The notes: generated by a model from the sequence alone, not told the origin. A stretch of 41,901 nucleotides of DNA from Streptomyces sp. BV286 (GCF_019090165.1 NZ_JAHRIB010000173.1:1-41901); one strand, 5' to 3'. Positions 7,415-16,736 are shown, counted from the stretch's first letter. Made by a program: numbers and translations.

Positions 7415-7936
7415 TCAGTTCCTGGCCGCGAGCGCCTCGCGCCATACGGGGCTGTCGACGTAGTGGTTGTCGAACCGCTCCGAGGAGTCCTTGATCTCCT
7501 GCGGGTCGGCCTCACCGCGCATGACCCGGCCGAGCAGCCGCAGGTAGTCGAAGCGCGCGGCGCCGGGTGTGAACACGAACAGCACGTCCGCCGTCGCGCC
7601 GGGCGCGGCGGCGAAGGCGTGCGGGGTGTTCGGCGGCACGACCAGCAGGTCACCGGCTTCGAGGACGGTGATCTCCTCGCCCAGCAGCACCTGCAGCGAT
7701 CCGCCGATCACGAAGAACAGCTCGGACGCCCTGGTGTGCAGGTGGGCGGGCGCGCCGATGGCGCCCTCCGCGAACGTCGACCGGTAGCTGGTCAGCCGGC
7801 CGCCCGTGTCGCCGGAGTCCGCGAAGAGCGTCATCACACTGCTGGGATCGCTCGTCGTCTCGGCCTCGGCGGCACGGGTGAGAACCGGCCGGAAGTCCGC
7901 GGTGTGCAGGGTCTCTGCGTACTTGTTCGTCGTCAT
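7415..7936 (-). CDS. Cupin-domain protein
   Basis: A 173-residue single-domain cupin (small beta-barrel). Metal ligands are visible as HLH (65, 67) and E72 in motif 1 (GAPAHLHTRASELFFVIGG) and H106 in motif 2 (GDLLVVPPNTPHAF). The C-terminal helices (RFDYLRLLGRVMRGEADP) resemble quercetin-dioxygenase-like cupins, but the substrate is unknown. ATG 7936 is chosen over ATG 7996 because a promoter (CTGTCA, 17 nt, TAGGGT) ends exactly 7 nt before it, which predicts a leaderless mRNA. It is followed by a strong terminator and is probably a single-gene transcript. Confidence 0.85.
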   Translation of the reverse strand: MTTNKYAETLHTADFRPVLTRAAEAETTSDPSSVMTLFADSGDTGGRLTSYRSTFAEGAIGAPAHLHTRASELFFVIGGSLQVLLGEEITVLEAGDLLVVPPNTPHAFAAAPGATADVLFVFTPGAARFDYLRLLGRVMRGEADPQEIKDSSERFDNHYVDSPVWREALAARN

Positions 7937-7943
7937 GACTATG

Positions 7944-7972
7944 ACCCTACGCAGCAGTGCGACCGGTGACAG
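7944..7972 (-). promoter_or_regulatory. Predicted leaderless promoter of the cupin gene
   Basis: On the minus strand CTGTCA (7972-7967), a 17-nt spacer and TAGGGT (7949-7944) are followed by 7 nt and then the ATG. Transcription would begin at the start codon itself. No Shine-Dalgarno sequence is present, which supports this reading. Confidence 0.45.
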
Positions 7973-8023
7973 GTGGCATTTCCTGCGCGAAATCATGGGT
8001 CAATTCGCGAACGGACCCCCGGG

Positions 8024-11000
8024 CTACTCCTTCCCCACGGCCAGCCGCAGCGTCTGGATCTCGAAGGGGCGCAGGGTGACGGAGACGCTGTTCCCGTCCG
8101 TGCCGGCCGTCGTCAGCGGCCGCTCCAGGAGGTCGGTGATCTGCGCGCCGGCGAGCGGGAAGCTCGTGCGCAGGGTGCCCTGTGCCCGGCCGCCCCGGGA
8201 CTCGTAGACGCGTACGACGACATCGCCCGACGTGTCGTCGGCGATCTTGACCGCCTCGATGGTCACGCCCTCGCCGTCGACGGACACGACCGGCTCCGGG
8301 GTACCCGCCGAGTCCGCCACCCGCAGCGGCAGGTTGAGCGCGTAGCCCTCGGCGACCGCGTCCTCGATCGTGGCGCCCGGCAGCAGGGCGTACGTGAAAC
8401 GGTGCCTGCCCTGGTCGGCCTCCGGGTCCGGGATGCGCGGGGCACGGACCAGGCTGAGCCGGACCGTGGTCGTCGTACCGCCGTCCTCGCGAACCGTACG
8501 GGAGACGTCGTGGCCGTACGTGGAGTCGTTGATGACAGCGACGCCGTAGCCCGGTTCGCCGAGGTGGACCCAGCGGTGGCCGGAGACCTCGAAGCGGGCC
8601 GACTCCCAGCTGGTGTTGGTGTGCGTGGGCCGCTGGATGTGACCGAACGCGATCTCGGCGGACGAGTGGGCCGCGCGGATGTCCACCGGGAAGCCGGCCT
8701 TGAGGAACTTCTCGGCCTCGTGCCAGTCGATGTCCGTCTCGAAGTCGATCCGGGGGCTGCCGGCACGGACACTGATCGTCTGCGTGATGCGCGAGCCGTT
8801 GCCGAAGGAGCGCTCCACCCGGATCGCCCCCAGCAGCGGGTCCGCCTCGACCACGGTCACGGACTCGGCGTCCAGCAGGTCCGTGTAGCGGTTCTTGTAG
8901 TGCTTGTCGACGTCCCAGGCGTCCCAGTAGTTCGGGAGGTCGGTGTGCAGACGGAGCAGGTTGCCCTGGCCGGCGAGGACCTCGCGGCCGCCGGCGCGCA
9001 GGTCGCGTACGGAGGCCAGGGTGCCGTCCTCGGCGACCTCGACGCGGACCAGGCCGTTGTCGAGGACGCGGCCGTCGGCCGTCACCGGCCGGGGCGGCTC
9101 ACCGGCGCCGAGGGGCGCGCTGCCGTTCGCGGGAACGACGGTGTGGGCCAGCGTGCCGTCGGGGGTCCGTACGACCTCCCGGCGCTCGGCCGGGCTCGTG
9201 TTGAAGACGCGGGTGCCGCCGGCGCCCAGTGCGGTGACCGCCTCGGCGGTCAGCTCCTCGACCTCCTTCGCGACGCGCGCGTACTCGGCCTCCGCCTCGC
9301 GGTGCACCCAGGCGATCGACGATCCGGGCAGGATGTCGTGGAACTGGTGGAGCAGGACCGTCTTCCAGAGCCGGTCGAGCCTCTCGTGCGGGTAGGCGTA
9401 GCCGGGCGCGTGCAGCGCGGCCGTGGTGGCCCACAACTCCGCCTCGCGGAGCCTGTGTTCGCTCCTGCGGTTGCCCTGCTTGGTGCGGGCCTGAGAGGTG
9501 TACGTGGCGCGGTGCAGCTCCAGGTAGAGCTCGCCGACCCAGACCGGGGCGTCCGGGTACTCCTCGCGCGCCTTGGCGAAGAAGTCGTCCGGGTGCTCGA
9601 CGACGACCTTCGGTGAACCCTCCAGGTCGGCGAGCCTGCGGGCACGTTCCATGATCTCGCGGGTGGGTCCGCCGCCGCCGTCGCCCCAGCCGAAGGGGGC
9701 CAGCGAGCGCGTGGCGGCACCCTTCTCCCGGTAGTTGCGCGTGGCGCGGGCCATCTCCTCGCCGCTGAAGCGGGCGTTGTAGGTGTCCACCGGCGGGAAG
9801 TGCGTGAAGATCCGCGTGCCGTCGATGCCCTCCCACCAGAAGGTGTGGTGCGGGAACTTGTTGGTCTGGTTCCAGGAGATCTTCTGGGTCAGGAACCATT
9901 CGTTGCCGGCGAGCTTGGCGAGCTGCGGGTAGGCCGCGGTGTAGCCGAAGGAGTCCGGCAGCCACACGCCCTTGGTCTCGACGCCGAAGTGCTCGATGAA
10001 GAACCGCTTGCCGTGGATGAGCTGGCGGGCGACGGCCTCGCCGCCGGGGAGGTTGCCGTCGGCCTCGACCCACATGCCGCCGACCGGCGCCCACTGGCCC
10101 TTCTTGACGGACTCCTGGATGCGGGCCCAGACCTTCGGGTAGTTGTCGCGCACCCACTCGTACTGCTGGGCCTGCGAGCAGGCGAAGATGAAGTCGTCGT
10201 ACTCGTCGGCGAGCGAGGTGACGTTCGAGAAGGTGCGGGACGTCTTGCGCTTGGTCTCGCGGATCGGCCAGAGCCAGGCGGAGTCGATGTGCGCGTGGCC
10301 GACGCCGGAGATGACGTGGGCGCTGGCGTTGGCGGGCTTGGACAGCGCGGGCTTCAGCGCGGCCCGTACGTCCGCGGCCGAACCGGAGACGTCGTCGAGG
10401 TCCAGCAGGTCCAGGGCCCGGTCCAGTGCGTGCGCGATCTCGTGGCGGCGCGGGTCGTGCTCCCCCAGCTCCAGCATCAGCTCGCGCAGCACCTGGACGT
10501 CCAGGTCGAGGTGCCAGACCTCCTCGTCGAGGACGGCGATGTCGGCGCGCTGGAAGGTGTAGATCGGCTTGTCGCCCGCGGTGAGCTTGTCGCCCATGGG
10601 CGTGGTCCTGGAGAAGTTGTCGGCGAGGATGTCCGGGTTGGAGGCCGCCTCGACCAGGTAGTCGATCTGCTCGCCGCCGGTGGCGGGGTTGGCGATCGCC
10701 ACGTACTGGTTGAGCGGGTTGACCGCCTTCAGCGGGGTGCCGTCCGTGAGGTGGACGAGCGCCTCGGCCTGGTTGCCGGGCCAGTCGCCGACGAAGCCGA
10801 GGTCGATGACGGCCTCGACGCGCCTGCCGGCCCACTCGGCGGGCACCTGCCCGCGCATCCGGAACCAGGTGGTGCCCCAGGGCGGACCCCACGGGGTGTC
10901 CATGGCGAAGGGCTCGTAGGGGGCGGCCGCGGCCTCCTCGAAGGGGACGGGCTCCCCCGGCGCCTGCCAGGCCTCGACCTCGAAGGGCACGGTGGCGGCG

Positions 11001-11074
11001 TAGATCGCGCCCTTGATGCGCTGGTCGTGAAGGCGCTGGACGCGCTCCTCGATTCGCCGGCGTTCGTCGTGCAT
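8024..11074 (-). CDS. Glycoside hydrolase family 38 alpha-mannosidase
   Basis: A 1016-residue retaining alpha-mannosidase with no signal peptide, hence cytoplasmic. The catalytic domain shows the zinc-site motif GVGHAHIDSAWLWP (H260, H262 or D264) and the nucleophile region KGVWLPDSFGY with D374. LHQFHDILPGSSI is the usual second histidine site. The C-terminal half is the beta-sandwich region. ATG 11074 is preceded by TGGAG; the frame is open back to 11167 but overlaps the GH4 gene. It is the last gene of the DeoR-GH4-GH38 unit, 28 nt after GH4. It should trim alpha-mannosyl residues from imported oligosaccharides. A possible LacI-type site lies in the gap before it. Confidence 0.93.
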   Translation of the reverse strand: MHDERRRIEERVQRLHDQRIKGAIYAATVPFEVEAWQAPGEPVPFEEAAAAPYEPFAMDTPWGPPWGTTWFRMRGQVPAEWAGRRVEAVIDLGFVGDWPGNQAEALVHLTDGTPLKAVNPLNQYVAIANPATGGEQIDYLVEAASNPDILADNFSRTTPMGDKLTAGDKPIYTFQRADIAVLDEEVWHLDLDVQVLRELMLELGEHDPRRHEIAHALDRALDLLDLDDVSGSAADVRAALKPALSKPANASAHVISGVGHAHIDSAWLWPIRETKRKTSRTFSNVTSLADEYDDFIFACSQAQQYEWVRDNYPKVWARIQESVKKGQWAPVGGMWVEADGNLPGGEAVARQLIHGKRFFIEHFGVETKGVWLPDSFGYTAAYPQLAKLAGNEWFLTQKISWNQTNKFPHHTFWWEGIDGTRIFTHFPPVDTYNARFSGEEMARATRNYREKGAATRSLAPFGWGDGGGGPTREIMERARRLADLEGSPKVVVEHPDDFFAKAREEYPDAPVWVGELYLELHRATYTSQARTKQGNRRSEHRLREAELWATTAALHAPGYAYPHERLDRLWKTVLLHQFHDILPGSSIAWVHREAEAEYARVAKEVEELTAEAVTALGAGGTRVFNTSPAERREVVRTPDGTLAHTVVPANGSAPLGAGEPPRPVTADGRVLDNGLVRVEVAEDGTLASVRDLRAGGREVLAGQGNLLRLHTDLPNYWDAWDVDKHYKNRYTDLLDAESVTVVEADPLLGAIRVERSFGNGSRITQTISVRAGSPRIDFETDIDWHEAEKFLKAGFPVDIRAAHSSAEIAFGHIQRPTHTNTSWESARFEVSGHRWVHLGEPGYGVAVINDSTYGHDVSRTVREDGGTTTTVRLSLVRAPRIPDPEADQGRHRFTYALLPGATIEDAVAEGYALNLPLRVADSAGTPEPVVSVDGEGVTIEAVKIADDTSGDVVVRVYESRGGRAQGTLRTSFPLAGAQITDLLERPLTTAGTDGNSVSVTLRPFEIQTLRLAVGKE

Positions 11075-11093
11075 GAAAGTCTCCAGATAGCGG

Positions 11094-11108
11094 GGAAAGC
11101 GCTTACTT
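11094..11108. promoter_or_regulatory. Possible LacI-type operator between GH4 and GH38
   Basis: The core AAGCGCTT (11097-11104) is a perfect 8-bp palindrome inside near-symmetric GAAAGCGCTTAC, similar to LacI/CcpA-type sites. It lies in the 28-nt gap upstream of the mannosidase start. Confidence 0.3.
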
Positions 11109-12440
11109 AAGGTACGCCAGACCAGGATGGGCCACGGTGTACCCGTCGACCAGCCTGCGCGCGACATTCACGGAGTCGACGAGGGGATGCAGGGCGAACG
11201 CCTTCACGGCCGTCGTCCGGGAGCTCGACGCGGCGGCGGCGAGCACCTCGCGCTCGACGGCCTTCACCGCGCACACCAGGCCGGTCGCGTGGTCGGGGAG
11301 CGGGGCGACGGCCACCGGGTGCGCGCCGTTGGCGTCGACGAGGCAGGGCACCTCGATGACGGCGTCCGCGTCGAGCACCGAGAGGGTGCCCTGGTTGCGG
11401 ACGTTGAGGATGAGCGTGGTGCGCTCGTCGCGGGCGATGGCCCGCATCAGGGCGAGCGCCACCTTCTCGTAGCCGCCGGAGAGGTCGTCGGCGTCGCGTT
11501 CGCCCGCGCCGGCCGTCTCCCGGTTCTCCGACATGTAGGTGGCCTCGCGCTCGGCGCGCGTGCGGTCCCAGGCCGTGAGGGCCGCGGTGTCCGGGCGCCT
11601 CATCTCCTCGTAGAAGCCGGCCTGCTGGTCGCGCAGGAACGCGCCGCGGGTCCTCTCGGCCTCGCTGTAGGCGCGGACGGCCTCGCGGTTGAAGTAGTAG
11701 TAGTGCAGGTACTCGTTCGGGATCGCGCCGAGCGACTGGAGCCACTCGGTGCCGAAGAGCTTGCCCTCCTCGAAGGAGCCGAGGAGATCCGGGTCGGCGA
11801 GCAGCCTCGGCAGTTCGTCGCGTCCGGCCACCTGCAGTCCGCGGACCCAGCCGAGGTGGTTGAGGCCTACGTAGTCGATCCAGGCCTCGCGCGGGTTCGC
11901 GCCGAGCACCCGGGCGATGCGCCGGCCGAGGCCGACCGGCGAGTCGCAGATGCCGATGACGCGGTCACCGAGGTGGCGGGACATGGCCTCGGTGACCAGG
12001 CCCGCCGGGTTGGTGAAGTTGATCAACCACGCGTCGGGGGCGAGCCGGGCCACCCGCCGGGCGATGTCGACGGCGACGGGCACCGTGCGCAGGCCGTAGG
12101 CGATGCCCCCGGCGCCGACCGTCTCCTGGCCGAGGACCCCCTGGTCGAGGGCGACCCGCTCGTCGGCCGCGCGGCCCTCCAGGCCGCCCACGCGGATCGC
12201 GGAGAACACGAAGTCGGCGCCGCGCAGTGCCTCGTCGAGATCGGTGGTGGCGGTCACGGAGGGGGCGTCGGGGACGCCGGCGGCCTGCTCGGCGAGGACG
12301 CGGGCGACGGCGGAGAGCCGGCCCGGGTCCAGGTCGTGCAGCACGACGTCGGTGACACGGCCCTCGGCGCGGTCTCCGAGGAGTGCCCCGTACACGAGCG
12401 GCACGCGGAATCCGCCGCCGCCCAGAATCGTCAGCTTCAC
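11103..12440 (-). CDS. Glycoside hydrolase family 4 (6-phospho-beta-glucosidase type)
   Basis: A 445-residue NAD- and manganese-dependent glycosidase. The N-terminus is a Rossmann motif (KLTILGGGGFRVPLVYGALL). Family landmarks follow: INFTNPAG (140-147), ICDSP with C165 as metal ligand, GLNHLGW with H195, and NEYLHYYYF. GH4 enzymes cleave by oxidation at C3 and elimination. Many act on 6-phosphosugars, but ABC import as here delivers unphosphorylated sugar, so the true substrate is uncertain. ATG 12440 is preceded by AAAGGG. It lies 52 nt after the DeoR gene in the same orientation. Confidence 0.9.
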   Translation of the reverse strand: MKLTILGGGGFRVPLVYGALLGDRAEGRVTDVVLHDLDPGRLSAVARVLAEQAAGVPDAPSVTATTDLDEALRGADFVFSAIRVGGLEGRAADERVALDQGVLGQETVGAGGIAYGLRTVPVAVDIARRVARLAPDAWLINFTNPAGLVTEAMSRHLGDRVIGICDSPVGLGRRIARVLGANPREAWIDYVGLNHLGWVRGLQVAGRDELPRLLADPDLLGSFEEGKLFGTEWLQSLGAIPNEYLHYYYFNREAVRAYSEAERTRGAFLRDQQAGFYEEMRRPDTAALTAWDRTRAEREATYMSENRETAGAGERDADDLSGGYEKVALALMRAIARDERTTLILNVRNQGTLSVLDADAVIEVPCLVDANGAHPVAVAPLPDHATGLVCAVKAVEREVLAAAASSSRTTAVKAFALHPLVDSVNVARRLVDGYTVAHPGLAYLK

Positions 12441-12492
12441 GCAACTGCCCTTTCGCTGTTCCTCGACGTCATCGGGCCCCCGCGCCCGCCGC

Positions 12493-13263
12493 TCACGTCA
12501 GCACCACGCGCACACCCGCCTCTTCCAGGGCGGTCCGCGTCCCGGCGTCCGCCGGTCCGTTGGTCACCACCACGTCCAGTTCCTCGGGCCCGCAGACCTT
12601 CGCCATCCCCGTCCCCGGGAACTTGGCACGGTCGGCGAGCAGGACGACCCGGTCGGCCGCCTTGATCATGGCGCGCTTCACCGGCACCTCGACGACGGTC
12701 GTGTCCATCACCTGTCCGCCCGGCCGTACTCCACTGGTGCCCAGGAAGAGCCAGTCCGCATGCAGCTGGCGCAGGTTGTCCTCGGTGAGGAATCCGACCA
12801 GGGAGCGGTACTCGCGGCGGACCATGCCCCCCAGCAGCACGAGCTCGATGGCCTCGTCGTCCACCAGCTCCTCGTAGACCACGAGGTTGCTGGTGATCAC
12901 GGTGATCCGGCGGCCGTGCAGCTGCCGGGCCAGCCGGTACGCGGTGGTGCCGATGTCGAGCAGCACGGACTGGCCGTCCTCGACCAGTGCCGCCGCGCGC
13001 TGCGCTATGGCGTCCTTCTCGGCCACGCGCACCTCGGCGACCTCGGCGAAGGGCTGGTCGCCCTCCTCGGCGACCGCCCCGCCGTGCACCCGCGTGAGCA
13101 GGCCCTCCTCCTCCAGCTTGAGCAGGTCGCGCCGGACTGTGGCGGGGCTCACACCCAGCTGCTCCGAGAGGTCGGTGACGGCCGCGGGACCCCCGGAGCG
13201 CAGGGCCCGCAGGATGAGTTGATGTCGTCTCTCTGCCAGCACGCGGTGAACAGTACTCGTCAT
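12493..13263 (-). CDS. DeoR/GlpR-family transcriptional regulator
   Basis: A 256-residue repressor-type protein. The N-terminal DeoR helix-turn-helix is plain (ERRHQLILRALRSGGPAAVT, then LGVSPATVRRDLLKLEEEG, residues 11-54). The C-terminal sugar-phosphate-binding domain shows DIGTTAYRLARQL and VVLLADRAKFPG. DeoR-type regulators usually respond to a phosphorylated sugar, which fits the PfkB kinase encoded divergently 126 nt away. ATG 13263 is taken as the start; TTG 13269 is also possible and neither has a good ribosome site. It probably controls both divergent arms of the glycan locus. Confidence 0.9.
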   Translation of the reverse strand: MTSTVHRVLAERRHQLILRALRSGGPAAVTDLSEQLGVSPATVRRDLLKLEEEGLLTRVHGGAVAEEGDQPFAEVAEVRVAEKDAIAQRAAALVEDGQSVLLDIGTTAYRLARQLHGRRITVITSNLVVYEELVDDEAIELVLLGGMVRREYRSLVGFLTEDNLRQLHADWLFLGTSGVRPGGQVMDTTVVEVPVKRAMIKAADRVVLLADRAKFPGTGMAKVCGPEELDVVVTNGPADAGTRTALEEAGVRVVLT

Positions 13264-13321
13264 TGCCAATCATTTCTATGCTTGATTCTGCTCGACTCTT
13301 GCCAAATGAGCGGGAGGCGCG

Positions 13322-13359
13322 CACGATCCTGTGCACCGAACACGATCCCGTGCACCGAA
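13322..13359. promoter_or_regulatory. Tandem 19-bp repeat, candidate DeoR operator
   Basis: CACGATCCTGTGCACCGAA (13322-13340) is followed at once by the same 19 bp with one change (13341-13359). Each copy contains the palindrome GTGCAC, 19 bp apart. The pair ends 30 nt before the kinase GTG and 58 nt from the DeoR start, so it can control both arms. Confidence 0.55.
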
Positions 13360-13389
13360 TGTGAAGAGTTTTGACGAGAGGATGCGCTC

Positions 13390-14436
13390 GTGGACGACGA
13401 ACGGCCCGACGCGCGGCCCGATGTGCTGCTGACCGGGCTGCTCTTCTACGACCTCGTCCTGACCGGTCTGGACACTCCGCCGACCCCCGGCGAGGAGATC
13501 TGGACCGGCGGGATGGGCACGAGCCCGGGCGGGATCGCGAACCTGGCGGTGGCCGCGGCCCGGTACGGTCTGGACACCTCCCTGGCCACGGTGTTCGGCG
13601 ACGACTACTACGGCGCGTACTGCCGTGAGGTCCTCGCGGGACAGGAGCACGTCGACCTCTCCCTCTCCCGTACCGCGGACGGCTGGCACACCCCGGTCAC
13701 CGTCTCGATCGCGTACGGCCACGACCGGGCCCTGGTCACCCACGGCCAGGAACCCCCTTACTCGCAGGACGCGTTGATGGGCGACCCGCCCGCCGCGCGC
13801 ACGGCCCTCGTGCACCTCGAGGCCGAACCCCGCGAGTGGCTCGCCAAGGCGGCGGCGAACGGTACGAAGATCTACGCGGACGTCGGCTGGGACCCCACCC
13901 GGCAGTGGTCCTCGGACCTCCTCGACCAGCTCGCCCTGTGCCATGCCTTCGTCCCGAACGAGACCGAGGCGATGGCGTACACCCGCACCGACACCGCGGC
14001 CGACGCACTGGGCAAGCTCTCCGAGCTGGTCCCGGTGGCCGTGGTGACGCGCGGCGGCGACGGCGCGCTCGCCGTCGACCAGACGACGGGCGAGTACGCG
14101 GACGTGCCCGCCCTGGCCGCCGAGGTCCTGGACGCGACGGGTGCCGGAGACGTCTTCGGCGCGAGTTTCGTCGCGGCCTCGCTCGGCGGCTGGCCCCTCG
14201 AGGAGCGGCTGCGCTTCGCGGTGCTGGCCGCCGGACTGTCCGTACAGCGGCACGGCGGGGCGCTGGCCGCGCCGGGCTGGTACGGCGTCCACCAGTGGTG
14301 GCACTCGCTCACGAACCCCGAACTGCGGCGGACGTACGGCTTCCTGGCCGACCGTCTGCCCGCGGACCCCGGACCGCCGGTCCCCCACGCCCCGGTGACC
14401 CCACCCGCCCCCCACGGCATTCCCGATCTCCCCTGA
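13390..14436 (+). CDS. PfkB-family carbohydrate kinase
   Basis: A 348-residue ribokinase-type sugar kinase. Signatures: GGIANLAVAAARYG near residues 47-60 (substrate side) and the catalytic motif DATGAGDVFGASF with base D254. The last 50 residues are Pro-rich and unlike the family core. GTG 13390 is preceded by GAGAGG. It is the first gene of the plus arm (kinase, binding protein, two permeases, GH2). It would phosphorylate a monosaccharide released by the glycosidases; which sugar cannot be told. Its product is the natural candidate effector for the divergent DeoR regulator. Confidence 0.9.
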   Translation: MDDERPDARPDVLLTGLLFYDLVLTGLDTPPTPGEEIWTGGMGTSPGGIANLAVAAARYGLDTSLATVFGDDYYGAYCREVLAGQEHVDLSLSRTADGWHTPVTVSIAYGHDRALVTHGQEPPYSQDALMGDPPAARTALVHLEAEPREWLAKAAANGTKIYADVGWDPTRQWSSDLLDQLALCHAFVPNETEAMAYTRTDTAADALGKLSELVPVAVVTRGGDGALAVDQTTGEYADVPALAAEVLDATGAGDVFGASFVAASLGGWPLEERLRFAVLAAGLSVQRHGGALAAPGWYGVHQWWHSLTNPELRRTYGFLADRLPADPGPPVPHAPVTPPAPHGIPDLP

Positions 14437-14464
14437 TGCGAAGACCGAACACATCCGAAAGGCG

Positions 14465-15760
14465 GTGGGAGCTGTGCGGCTCTCACGAAGGGGCCTGCTC
14501 CGCGCGGGTCTGGCCGGTACGGCCGCCACGGCGCTCGGCGGCCTGGCGTCCGGCTGCGCCGTACCGACCGGCTCGACCGGCCGGAACATGGTCCTGTGGT
14601 ACTGGAGCGGCGGCCTGAGCGACGCCGTCGTCAAGAAGGCCAAGGCGCGCTACGACAGCGCCGTCGACCTGGACGCGATCCAGATCGGCGGGTACTACCG
14701 CTCCAAGCTCATCACCACGATGACCGGTCAGTCCCACGTCCCCGACATCGCGGGACTCAAGGGCGAGGACATGGCGTCGTACCTGCCGAACGCCGACCAG
14801 TTCGTCGACCTGCGCACACTCGGCGCGGACAAGCTCAAGAGCCAGTACCTGGACTGGAAGTGGCAGCAGGGCGTCGCCCCGGACGGCAGCCTCGTCGGCT
14901 TCCCCATCGACGTGGGCCCCGTCGTGCAGTACTACCAGCCGGCCGTCTACCGGAAGGCCGGGCTCGCGTACGAGCCGGAGGACGTCTCCGAGGAGATGGC
15001 CACCTGGGACCAGTTCTTCGCGGCGGGCGAGCGGCTCAAGAAGCGCGTCCGCGGCGCCTTCATCCTGACCGACGTCGGCAGCGTCTTCGAGATGTCGATC
15101 GGACAGGGCACCAAGCGGTTCGTCGACAGGGACAAGCACTTCATCGGCGGCGACGAGCACGTACGCGTGTGCTGGGACCGCGCCGTGGAGGCCAAGCGGC
15201 GCGGACTCGTGTCGGATCTCGTGGCCGGCACGCCGGACTCGATCTCCGCCACCGAGAAGGGCACCCTGCCGAGCCAGCTCAACGCCTCGTGGGCCGCGGG
15301 CGACCTCAAGCTCCAGTACCCGAAGACCAAGGGCAGATGGCGGGTGGCCAACTGTCCCGGCGGCCCCTCCAACGTCGGCGGCTCCTTCCTCGCGATCACC
15401 AAGGCGTGCCGCGAACCCGAGAAGGCCTTCGAGATCATCACCTGGCTGCTCAACGCGGACAACCAGGCCCAGGGCTTCATCGACGCGGGGCTCTTCCCGT
15501 CGACCCCCGCCTCGTACGACATGAAGAAGCTGCGGGCACCCGACCCGTTCTTCGGCGACCAGATCACGATGGACGTCTACGGTCCGGCCGCCGAGAAGAT
15601 CCCGGTCGCCTTCAACAGCCCGTACGACATCGCGCTCGGGCAGCCGATCAGGGACGAGATCAAGAACGTCGGCGTCCTCGGCAAGGACCCGAAGAAGGCC
15701 TGGAGGGACGCCATGAGCAAGTGCCGGCGTATCGCGGACCACCTGGGGGTGAGCCACTGA
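14465..15760 (+). CDS. ABC transporter sugar-binding lipoprotein
   Basis: A 431-residue solute-binding protein of the CUT1 type. The N-terminus is a Tat-type lipoprotein signal: SRRGLLRAGLAGTAATALGG followed by LASGC, with Cys as the lipidated residue. The body has the usual bacterial type 1 extracellular fold features (MTGQSHVPDIAGLKGEDMA, then GFPIDVGPVVQYYQPAVY). GTG 14465 is the first start; GTG 14474 has better spacing from GAAAGG. Its stop overlaps the ATG of the first permease (TGATG). It should capture an oligosaccharide outside the membrane and pass it to the two permeases that follow. Confidence 0.92.
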   Translation: MGAVRLSRRGLLRAGLAGTAATALGGLASGCAVPTGSTGRNMVLWYWSGGLSDAVVKKAKARYDSAVDLDAIQIGGYYRSKLITTMTGQSHVPDIAGLKGEDMASYLPNADQFVDLRTLGADKLKSQYLDWKWQQGVAPDGSLVGFPIDVGPVVQYYQPAVYRKAGLAYEPEDVSEEMATWDQFFAAGERLKKRVRGAFILTDVGSVFEMSIGQGTKRFVDRDKHFIGGDEHVRVCWDRAVEAKRRGLVSDLVAGTPDSISATEKGTLPSQLNASWAAGDLKLQYPKTKGRWRVANCPGGPSNVGGSFLAITKACREPEKAFEIITWLLNADNQAQGFIDAGLFPSTPASYDMKKLRAPDPFFGDQITMDVYGPAAEKIPVAFNSPYDIALGQPIRDEIKNVGVLGKDPKKAWRDAMSKCRRIADHLGVSH

Positions 15761-16722
15761 TGGCCACCGCACCCCTGGTCGAGAAGCCTCCGGCGCCCGT
15801 CGCCGAGCCGCCCGCCGCCCACCCCACTAAGGGCATCCTGAGCTACTGGCGGCTGTACGCCGCGATCTCCCCCTTCTATCTCCTCTTCCTCGCCTTCGGT
15901 CTGATCCCGGTCGGCTTCTCGCTCTACCTGTCGTTCCACCGGTGGGACGGCCTCGGGTCGATGGAGTACGCCGGACTCTCGCAGTACCGCTACCTGCTGA
16001 GCGACACCGACTTCTGGAGCTCCATCGGCAACACGCTCGTCATCTGGGCGCTCGCCACCTTCCCCATGATCTTCCTGGCGATGGTGACGGCCGTGATGCT
16101 CAACTCGGCGGTCCGCTTCAAGAACGTGTACCGCTTCGCGTACTTCCTGCCCAACGTCACCTCGGTGGTGGCCGTCGCGATCATCTTCGGCTCGGTCTTC
16201 TCCACCAACTTCGGCCTGATGAACGCCCTGTTGCAGGCGGTGGGCCTGGACCAGGTGGCCTGGCTGAACACACCGTGGGGCATCAAGGTCGCCATCGCCA
16301 CCCTGATGACCTGGCAGTGGACCGGCTACAACGCGATCATCTTCCTCGCCGGACTCCAGACGATCCCGGGCGAGTTGTACGAGGCCGCGCGCGTCGACGG
16401 CGCCGGGCCCGTGCAGACCTTCTTCCGGATCACCCTGCCGATGATGCGGCCCGTGCTGCTGTTCGTGCTCGTCATCTCGACCGTCACCGGACTGCAGAGC
16501 TTCTCCGAGCCGCAGGTGCTGTTGCAGACCACGGCCAACGAGTCGACGTTCTCGGGTGGTCCCGACCACGCCGGCCGGACGATGGTCCTCTACTTCTTCC
16601 AGCAGACCTTCGACAACAACGACTTCGGTTACGGCGCCGCCGTGGCCTGGGGCATCTTCCTCGTCGTCGTCATCTTCTCGATCATCAACTGGCGCCTGGT
16701 GCAGCGCCGGGGCGAAGACTAG
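15760..16722 (+). CDS. Sugar ABC transporter permease (first)
   Basis: A 320-residue MalF-type inner-membrane protein with six main hydrophobic segments. The EAA loop that contacts the ATPase is visible as YEAARVDGAGPVQTFFRITL. The first helix region reads AAISPFYLLFLAFGLIPVGF. The ATG overlaps the stop of the binding-protein gene, so translation is coupled. No ATPase gene lies in the window. In Streptomyces, CUT1 systems commonly use the shared ATPase MsiK, so that is the expected partner (established for the genus, inferred here). Confidence 0.93.
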   Translation: MATAPLVEKPPAPVAEPPAAHPTKGILSYWRLYAAISPFYLLFLAFGLIPVGFSLYLSFHRWDGLGSMEYAGLSQYRYLLSDTDFWSSIGNTLVIWALATFPMIFLAMVTAVMLNSAVRFKNVYRFAYFLPNVTSVVAVAIIFGSVFSTNFGLMNALLQAVGLDQVAWLNTPWGIKVAIATLMTWQWTGYNAIIFLAGLQTIPGELYEAARVDGAGPVQTFFRITLPMMRPVLLFVLVISTVTGLQSFSEPQVLLQTTANESTFSGGPDHAGRTMVLYFFQQTFDNNDFGYGAAVAWGIFLVVVIFSIINWRLVQRRGED

Positions 16723-16736
16723 GGAGGCCCGTCACC

